Positions 53,758-59,523 of a stretch of DNA of 59,523 nt are shown in pieces. This DNA is from Fidelibacterota bacterium (lineage in GTDB: Bacteria; Fidelibacterota; Marinisomatia; Marinisomatales; TCS55). Position 1 is the stretch's first letter. Every line of letters starts with the position of its first letter. The stretch spans positions 1-59,523 of the forward strand of contig JADFRD010000005.1 of NCBI GenBank assembly GCA_022561485.1. Direction: 5' to 3'. The translations under genes were made by a program, and so were the position numbers. The notes under the pieces were generated by a model that searched no databases, was not told where the DNA came from, and was given only the letters and a program-made list of their open reading frames with translations.

Positions 53758-54791
53758 CGGAGTTTACTCTTTAAAACGTGTATGCGATTAAAAGATTGAA
53801 TTATTCTATCTGCAGAAATTTTACCGATCTCAACCAGATGATAAATTGTATCCACTGCTTTAGAAACAATGTCTTTATCATAGACGAGATTATTCCCAAA
53901 GCACAGTAAATCGACACCGGCATTGATAATCTTTTCCATGGCTGTTTCAAAGGCATAATTTTTGGAGATAGCACCCATCATAGGATCGTCACAGATTACA
54001 ATACCGTCAAATCCAAGTTCACTTCGCAACAGGCCGTTTACCGTTTTTGTAGACATAGAGGCCGGGTAATCCGGGTCAATGTCCCGATGAATACAATGGC
54101 CAATCATTATCAAATCCACATCAAGCGAATCTAATAGCATTTTATAAGGTAAAAGTTCATCTTCGGTCCATGAATCCGTAATGTCAGCAAAACCTTCGTG
54201 TGTATCTGCACTAGCGCTACCCAGCCCAGGAAAATGTTTTAATGTTGTAGCGATCCCACGTTCTTTATGTGCTGAAATAAAAACGGAAGCATGTTCAGCA
54301 ATTGTTTTTGGATCTGAATGAAAGCATCGTCCCAATTTACGGATATAGGATTTACCAATTGTTTTTACATCCACCACAGGTGCAATATTCAAATTGAATC
54401 CAGTATCCTTTAATGTTTTTGCTATAGTCTCTGAAAAATCTTTCGTTTTTTTTATATTATTGACCGAACCAATTTCACTCCAAGATGGGCAAGGAGGAAA
54501 TCCATATTTTTCTTTTAGTCTATTTACATAACCGCCTTCCTGATCGATGGATATGATCAGTTTATTATCGCCTACATCCTGAAGAGAATTGATCAATTGT
54601 CTTGTTTGCTCCGGCGTTTGAATGTTGCACCAGCGCTTATTGGGGTCCGTAACGTCTTCATCATACAAAATAACTCCGCTGATATTGTATTCAATAATAT
54701 CACGGACGATAGAATGATCTTGCTCGATCTCCAATCCTTTAAAGCCGGCAATGAGCATTTGGCCAATTTGTTGTTTAAGAGATAATGACAT
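53754..54791 (-). CDS. nagZ: beta-N-acetylhexosaminidase, GH3 (NagZ type)
   Basis: 345 residues, single GH3 domain, the NagZ size. Candidate nucleophile Asp268 in VICDDPMMGAI; the flexible His/Asp loop is KHFPGLGSASADTHEG. No signal peptide, so it is cytoplasmic as expected for muropeptide recycling. It leads the leftward operon and faces the secreted GH3 fusion across a 55-base gap. Confidence 0.9.
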   Translation of the reverse strand: MSLSLKQQIGQMLIAGFKGLEIEQDHSIVRDIIEYNISGVILYDEDVTDPNKRWCNIQTPEQTRQLINSLQDVGDNKLIISIDQEGGYVNRLKEKYGFPPCPSWSEIGSVNNIKKTKDFSETIAKTLKDTGFNLNIAPVVDVKTIGKSYIRKLGRCFHSDPKTIAEHASVFISAHKERGIATTLKHFPGLGSASADTHEGFADITDSWTEDELLPYKMLLDSLDVDLIMIGHCIHRDIDPDYPASMSTKTVNGLLRSELGFDGIVICDDPMMGAISKNYAFETAMEKIINAGVDLLCFGNNLVYDKDIVSKAVDTIYHLVEIGKISADRIIQSFNRIHVLKSKLR

Positions 54792-54802
54792 TTAGGCAAT
54801 AA

Positions 54803-54818
54803 AGTTAAAGATTTAACT
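54803..54818. promoter_or_regulatory. dyad in the divergent nagZ / GH3-fusion promoter gap
   Basis: AGTTAAA-GA-TTTAACT is a perfect 7-base inverted repeat in the 55-base gap. A shared operator for both directions is possible; AT-rich chance cannot be excluded. Confidence 0.4.
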
Positions 54819-54846
54819 CCCCAAGTTCTGTTAATTTTCACGCACC

Positions 54847-57765
54847 ATGAATAAACAATTTTTATCATTATTTATTTTTTTAATATTATTTATTGCCTGC
54901 GCCGGCCCCGGACAGTTTTCATTACAGCAGTCCTGGGCGGAAAGGACTTTAAATAAACTCACCCTCAGAGAAAAAATCGCCCAGATGATGGTGTATCACA
55001 TGAATATGCACTTCCTGAATGAAGAAAGCCCAAAGTGGAAGGAAATCGTATCACTTCTGGAATCGGACGGCATTGGCGGTATTCACATCTGGTTTGGCGA
55101 TGCCGGCACATCACTGACCCTACTGAATGAAATTCAGCTGCGATCCAAAATTCCTGTGATTGTGGATATGGATATTGAATATGGTCTCCAAAGTAGATTT
55201 CCTGCCGGGACAGACCTGCCACCACTCATGGCTATTGCTGCCACGGGGAGTACAAAATATGCTTATGAAGCAGGTAAAATATCCGCTTTGGAAGGAAGAG
55301 CTTTAGGGATCCACTGGAATTTTGCACCCGTAACAGATGTGAATAACAATCCAAACAATCCCATTATAAATACACGTTCATTCGGTGAAGACCCGGAGGT
55401 TGTGGGGGAATACGCAGTGCAGTTTATGAAAGGTCTGCAAGACCATGGCATGCTAGCCACAGCCAAACATTTCCCCGGCCATGGCGATGCTGATACCGAT
55501 TCTCACACCAGCCTGACATCTATTCCAAGTGATTCGTCCCGTTTATGGATCTTGGAATTAAAGCCCTTTCAAACTGTTATTGATGCAGGGGTAGATGCGG
55601 TCATGGTGGCCCATGTTCATTCTCCCGATTTTCAACCCAATGCTAATTTGCCTGCAACATTGTCAACTTTCTGGGTGACAGATATTTTGCGGAAGAAAAT
55701 GGGTTTCAAAGGTGTTATTGTTACTGATGCCATGTCCATGGGGGGGGTGAGTAGAAATTATTCCGATTCCTACGCTCTGATTCATGCCATCAATGCCGGG
55801 TGTGATTTCATTCTGCAAAATTATAATGTGAAGAAATCAATCGATATTGTTGAAGATGCAGTCAAGAGAGGTATTATTAGTGAAAAACGGATAAATGACG
55901 CCGCATTAAAAATGCTAAAAATGAAAGAAAAAGTGGGCTTACATAAGCAACGATATATTTCCATGGAAGTGACCAGAAAAATCTTGGGTAAACAGAAATT
56001 TAAAAAGATAGCAGATGAAATTGCTGTTAAATCCATTACATTAGTCAAAAATGACAATTCTTTTCTACCATTGTCCGTCAAAGATAATGAAGAAATGGTT
56101 GTAATCGATATTTATGATTATCCCAATGATCATACCGAGTCTATGACGACGAAGGGATTGAAACAAAGCGGTTTGCATATCCGGTCACTTCAGGTGGATG
56201 AATCGGATAGTACCATGTATTATGAATCAATTCTGGAAACTATCCCTGAAAACGCACCAATCATTCTGAACACCTTTTCCAGCCCTTCAGCGTGGAAGAA
56301 CAGGATTTTTCTTCCGGATCACCAGATGGACTTTATCCATTCCCTGAATCAAATATCAAACAGGGTTCTTCTTATTAGTTTTGGAAATCCCTATTTAATT
56401 CAGGGCTTGCCCGAAACTCCGGCATATATCTGCGCTTGGAAAGGCAACACGGTGATGCAAAATGCCTTGGTGAATGTGCTCATGGGAAAGAACGATTATA
56501 CCGGTACACTCCCCATCAGCATCCCTAAAATTGCGAACCGGGGATTCGGTATTCAACTAGAGCAGGAGCCCGTGAAAATTGAAATATCATCTTCAACTCC
56601 CGGAAAGGTGGTTCAGCATGTGATGCCCTATGAAATAGAAGCTGATTTAAACGAAGTAAAAAAAATGCTGGCTGAAGCAGTCGTAGATTCAGCTTGGCCT
56701 GGAGCTGTATTAATCGCCGGTAAAGATGGAAATATTTTTTTACACGAAGCGGTTGGTTTCCACACATACAAAAAAAAACGAGCCACTCGCAAATCGGATA
56801 TTTTTGATCTGGCATCCATTACAAAAGTGATTGCTACCACATCAGTCGTGATGAAATTGGTGGAAGCCGGGCAACTGAATTTGGATGAAAAAGTGGTGAC
56901 GTATCTTCCCGCGTTTAAAGGGAAACAGCCGGAATATTTTCAGCAGAAGAGTGAAATTACCATTAAACATTTGCTCACCCATACAGCAGGGCTTCCGCCG
57001 TTTAAGCAATATTTTCTCATGGAGGGCGATTTAGAAGTACGTCTGGACAGTGTCTTTAATACGGAGCCAATAATTGGCATTGAAGAAGAAACAAAATATT
57101 CTGACGTTGGATTAATAATATTGGGAAACGTTTTGGAAAAAGTGAGCGGTTTTCCTTTGGATGAATTGGTCGACTCCCTTGTGTTCAAGCCGTTGGGAAT
57201 GAATACAACATTTTATAATCCGCCGCCTGAAAAATTCCACAGAATTGTGCCTACAGAAATTGCCAATGGATACAGAACAGGAATGATCCACGGTGAAGTC
57301 CATGATGAAAATGCCCATAGTTTAGGCGGCGTTGCTGGTCATGCCGGCTTATTTTCAACCGCAGAAGATTTAGCTGTATTTGCCCAGATGATGCTCAACG
57401 GCGGACTCTATGGTTGGAAGAGAATCTTTAAAGAAGAAACTGTCAAATTGTTCACATCCAGAGCCAATGTGGTTGAAGGCAGTTCGCGTTGTCTTGGCTG
57501 GGATAGTCCTGATGGAAAAGCGTCCGGTGGCGTGTACTTAAGTGACAGCAGTTTTGGGCATACGGGTTACACGGGGACATCATTGTGGATCGATCCGGAA
57601 AATCAAATGTTCGTCATTCTATTGACCAATGCTGTCCATCCAAACCGGTCGTGGAAAGATCCGAAATATTACGACTGGCGACAAAGGATTCATTCAGCAG
57701 TTTATGAAGCAGTGGGGATTAATGAAAAAAATCCAAAACTAAAATGGAGAAGAGAATGGAAATAA
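54847..57765 (+). CDS. GH3 glycosidase - serine beta-lactamase-like fusion lipoprotein
   Basis: 972 residues. Lipobox FIACA with Cys18. GH3 domain about 35-560: His208 in KHFPGHGDADTDSH and nucleophile Asp294 in VTDAMSMGG. Class C-type serine hydrolase domain about 600-960: SxxK as Ser657-Ile-Thr-Lys660, Tyr751 in YSDVG and HTG at 905-907. The first half should release amino sugars from wall fragments, the second hydrolyse peptide or ester bonds. This fusion is known in Bacteroidota-like genomes. It faces the operon of nagZ and the kinase, fitting periplasmic wall turnover. Confidence 0.92.
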   Translation: MNKQFLSLFIFLILFIACAGPGQFSLQQSWAERTLNKLTLREKIAQMMVYHMNMHFLNEESPKWKEIVSLLESDGIGGIHIWFGDAGTSLTLLNEIQLRSKIPVIVDMDIEYGLQSRFPAGTDLPPLMAIAATGSTKYAYEAGKISALEGRALGIHWNFAPVTDVNNNPNNPIINTRSFGEDPEVVGEYAVQFMKGLQDHGMLATAKHFPGHGDADTDSHTSLTSIPSDSSRLWILELKPFQTVIDAGVDAVMVAHVHSPDFQPNANLPATLSTFWVTDILRKKMGFKGVIVTDAMSMGGVSRNYSDSYALIHAINAGCDFILQNYNVKKSIDIVEDAVKRGIISEKRINDAALKMLKMKEKVGLHKQRYISMEVTRKILGKQKFKKIADEIAVKSITLVKNDNSFLPLSVKDNEEMVVIDIYDYPNDHTESMTTKGLKQSGLHIRSLQVDESDSTMYYESILETIPENAPIILNTFSSPSAWKNRIFLPDHQMDFIHSLNQISNRVLLISFGNPYLIQGLPETPAYICAWKGNTVMQNALVNVLMGKNDYTGTLPISIPKIANRGFGIQLEQEPVKIEISSSTPGKVVQHVMPYEIEADLNEVKKMLAEAVVDSAWPGAVLIAGKDGNIFLHEAVGFHTYKKKRATRKSDIFDLASITKVIATTSVVMKLVEAGQLNLDEKVVTYLPAFKGKQPEYFQQKSEITIKHLLTHTAGLPPFKQYFLMEGDLEVRLDSVFNTEPIIGIEEETKYSDVGLIILGNVLEKVSGFPLDELVDSLVFKPLGMNTTFYNPPPEKFHRIVPTEIANGYRTGMIHGEVHDENAHSLGGVAGHAGLFSTAEDLAVFAQMMLNGGLYGWKRIFKEETVKLFTSRANVVEGSSRCLGWDSPDGKASGGVYLSDSSFGHTGYTGTSLWIDPENQMFVILLTNAVHPNRSWKDPKYYDWRQRIHSAVYEAVGINEKNPKLKWRREWK

Positions 57766-58631
57766 AAAGGAAGAAGGAAGAAGGAAGAAATAAGGAAAGA
57801 GGCGAGAAACAGAAGTTCTTTTTACTTATTCCTTTTTACTTATTCCTTCTTACTGGATGTTTACGCTCCGATGACTGGATAAATTCACTGCCAAAGCCCT
57901 GGACCTTAAGTGAAGAGCAAGTTTCCATAATCCTGCCTCAGTTTTATGAATATTATCCTGATTTTCATGACCGCTTGAGAGCGTTTGCTCTTTGGCAGGT
58001 GGGAAAGCCCTATGAAATATTTAAACTGGGCGAAGAAGTGGAACCGGATCCGGATCCAATCATCAGGCTGGATGTGTCCGATTGTACTGTCCATGTGCTT
58101 ACCAGCCTTGCCTTTTCCCAAAGTAAATCCTGGGAGGAAGCACGTAAAAACATGATTGCGATCCACTACAAAAATGGTCAGCCGTCTTATAAATCCCGGT
58201 GGCATTATACGTCAGACCGCATTCAGGAAAACCCATATACGATCAATATTACGGAAGAATTGTTGAATAAAGACTTGCTGAAAAAAATGGATATAACACT
58301 GAATCGTAAAGAAAATGGTAATGAATTCCTGGACTTGGATTGGGAAAAGGAAACAACCATATATTTTATTCCAAACGAGCAAATAAATAAAAAATTGTTA
58401 TCTAACCTCCCTGATGTTTGCGGTATGGCATTTGTAAAAAAAGCATATTTTAAAACAGGAATTGTGATTGCCCATGAAGGGATAATCATTGATCAGAAAA
58501 ATCTTATCCATGCTTCTTCGGAATATGGTGAAACGGTCAATATAGATTTTTCGGAATATTATTTCCGGGATGACGGCCCGTTATTTGATGGGTTAATGAT
58601 TTTTTCATTTCATCAATTGGAGAAAGAGTGA
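57744..58631 (+). CDS. DUF1460 lipoprotein (putative peptidoglycan amidase)
   Basis: 295 residues; overlaps the GH3 fusion by 22 bases. Lipobox LLTGC follows an unusually long basic N-region encoded by an AAGGAAGA-type simple repeat and a duplicated TTTTACTTATTCC unit (two in tandem). DUF1460 shows in FALWQVGKPYEIF and RLDVSDCTVHVLTSLAF, with Cys in SDC and His in IAHEG as likely NlpC/P60-like catalytic pair. Probably cleaves peptides or amide bonds from wall fragments. Start ATG 57744 or 57756; no later ATG exists before the lipobox. Confidence 0.82.
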   Translation: MEKRMEIKRKKEEGRNKERGEKQKFFLLIPFYLFLLTGCLRSDDWINSLPKPWTLSEEQVSIILPQFYEYYPDFHDRLRAFALWQVGKPYEIFKLGEEVEPDPDPIIRLDVSDCTVHVLTSLAFSQSKSWEEARKNMIAIHYKNGQPSYKSRWHYTSDRIQENPYTINITEELLNKDLLKKMDITLNRKENGNEFLDLDWEKETTIYFIPNEQINKKLLSNLPDVCGMAFVKKAYFKTGIVIAHEGIIIDQKNLIHASSEYGETVNIDFSEYYFRDDGPLFDGLMIFSFHQLEKE

Positions 58632-59523
58632 TACTAAGTTCAAACGTAGAAAAAATGTTTTTAGACCAATTAGGATTTGATAATCAAACAACTAAAATAC
58701 CCTATATTATTGTAGACAATTTCCCCCGGCTGGGGTTATTAACATCTTTAAGATTTTTAGAATGGGTCAGTGAGAATCTAGAGGGAGTAATCAGTTTACC
58801 CACGGGTAAAACACCGGAATATTTTATCAAATGGACAAAGTATTTATTGGAAAATTGGTCAGATAAAAACTTGGATAAACTGCGTCGAAAAAATGGACTT
58901 GATTTGAGTCAAAAACCTAACCTGTCCGGGTTGCAGTTTGTCCAAATTGATGAGTTTTATCCCATTGATCCCAACCAGCATAACAGTTTTTATAATTATG
59001 TTCAGCATTTCTATATTAATGGATTTGGTCTAGATTCTCGCCGCGGAATGTTTATAAACTGTGATGAAATTCCTAGTGTCAAGAAAAAATCTCTAGCTGA
59101 AATTTTCCCTGATCAAAAAGTTGATTTATCTCTCCGCTATCGGGAAACAACTTCATTCCTTGAAGAAGATCAGCAGAAAACCATTTTTATGGTGGACCAA
59201 TGGTGTACGGAATACGAGACTGTAATTCGTGAAAAGGGCGGAATTGGTTTTTTCCTGGGTGGGATTGGCCCGGATGGTCATATTGCTTTTAATGTCCGGG
59301 GATCAGATCATAATTCGACGACGCGGCTCATGGAAACAAATTTTGAAACCCAGGCCGCCGCTGCAACGGATCTGGGCGGAATTGAAGTCTCCAGGAATCG
59401 TCTTGTCATTACCATTGGTCTGGCTACGATTACAGCCAAAGAAGATTGTACAACCATTATTGTTGCCGCCGGAGAAGCGAAGGCAGCAATTGTTCAAGAA
59501 TCCTTAGAAAAAATGGAGAATAT
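58628..59523 (+). CDS. nagB: glucosamine-6-phosphate deaminase-like protein, partial (3' end outside window)
   Basis: 298 codons from GTG 58628, overlapping the DUF1460 stop as GTGA, still open at the window edge; ATG 58655 is an alternative start. GGIGPDGHIAFN is the NagB signature, and LPTGKTPEYF is the phosphate loop. An insert of about 50-80 residues before and after FVQIDEFYPI makes it longer than E. coli NagB. It would convert glucosamine-6-P to fructose-6-P, the exit of the sugar recycling route. Confidence 0.88.
   Translation, partial: MILSSNVEKMFLDQLGFDNQTTKIPYIIVDNFPRLGLLTSLRFLEWVSENLEGVISLPTGKTPEYFIKWTKYLLENWSDKNLDKLRRKNGLDLSQKPNLSGLQFVQIDEFYPIDPNQHNSFYNYVQHFYINGFGLDSRRGMFINCDEIPSVKKKSLAEIFPDQKVDLSLRYRETTSFLEEDQQKTIFMVDQWCTEYETVIREKGGIGFFLGGIGPDGHIAFNVRGSDHNSTTRLMETNFETQAAAATDLGGIEVSRNRLVITIGLATITAKEDCTTIIVAAGEAKAAIVQESLEKMEN

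Noticed and set aside
1-59523. CRISPR arrays, rRNA genes, prophage or replication origin
   Set aside because: No spaced direct repeats, rRNA sequence, phage structural genes or DnaA-box clusters were seen on reading the window.

Overview
The window is AT-rich bacterial chromosome with tightly packed genes, many 1-4 base stop/start overlaps, and only a few gaps above 300 bases. It suggests a Gram-negative, aerobic or microaerobic heterotroph: many lipoprotein signals, a bc-type quinol oxidising complex, an aa3-type cytochrome oxidase, heme A synthesis genes and a cell-wall sugar recycling locus. The gene content (leucine dehydrogenase, SecA without the usual zinc tail, b6-type cytochrome with a multiheme cytochrome c, GH3/beta-lactamase fusion) fits the Bacteroidota/Ignavibacteriota/Marinimicrobia side of the tree. 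My best guess is a Marinimicrobia-like lineage. That is inference; the window has no rRNA to settle it.

Layout. 1-10.1 kb is mostly housekeeping and catabolism: a TatT-like lipoprotein (partial, minus), phoH, thiolase, acyl-CoA dehydrogenase, leucine dehydrogenase, nusB, secA and a Cys/Met-metabolism PLP enzyme. A tRNA-Leu(UAG) follows, with a decayed copy of its own 3' end behind it. 10.4-16.9 kb is a respiratory operon: HEAT-repeat membrane protein, Rieske protein, cytochrome b, a long subunit IV and a membrane-anchored octaheme cytochrome c. A small Cys-rich protein, a strong bidirectional terminator, a cupredoxin-like protein (minus) and two Rrf2 regulators come next. The second regulator has a very good IscR-type operator and heads the oxidase operon (19.3-26.7 kb: coxA, coxC, coxD, two small proteins, coxB, ctaA, ctaB, SCO, DUF420).

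26.7-31.2 kb (minus) is one 1499-residue gene fusing an acyl-CoA synthetase, a large unrecognised region and a GNAT acetyltransferase. Then come an HD-GYP phosphodiesterase with a perfect palindrome before it, an SLC13/RCK transporter, a MATE exporter and pterin dehydratase. 36.7-43.9 kb is a branched-chain amino acid ABC transporter cluster (livH, M, K, G, F) with an acyl-CoA synthetase; its two large gaps each hold a copy of a small inverted-repeat element. 44.8-47.6 kb is an accessory patch: an IS1634-type insertion sequence, the 3' stump of a lost SDR gene and a HicAB toxin-antitoxin pair. 47.6-59.5 kb is a divergent cell-wall amino sugar locus: nagZ, sugar kinase, SpoIID/LytB protein, Na+ symporter, NagX-like acyltransferase and SDR leftward; GH3-beta-lactamase fusion, DUF1460 amidase and a NagB-like deaminase (cut by the window end) rightward.

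How it fits together. The bc complex and oxidase form one electron chain, and the octaheme cytochrome and CoxB end in the same unusual acidic-tryptophan tail (DDWxDDW). Branched-chain amino acids brought in by Liv can be deaminated by leucine dehydrogenase and degraded by acyl-CoA dehydrogenase and thiolase. The right-hand locus looks built to cut, import, phosphorylate and deaminate peptidoglycan sugars.
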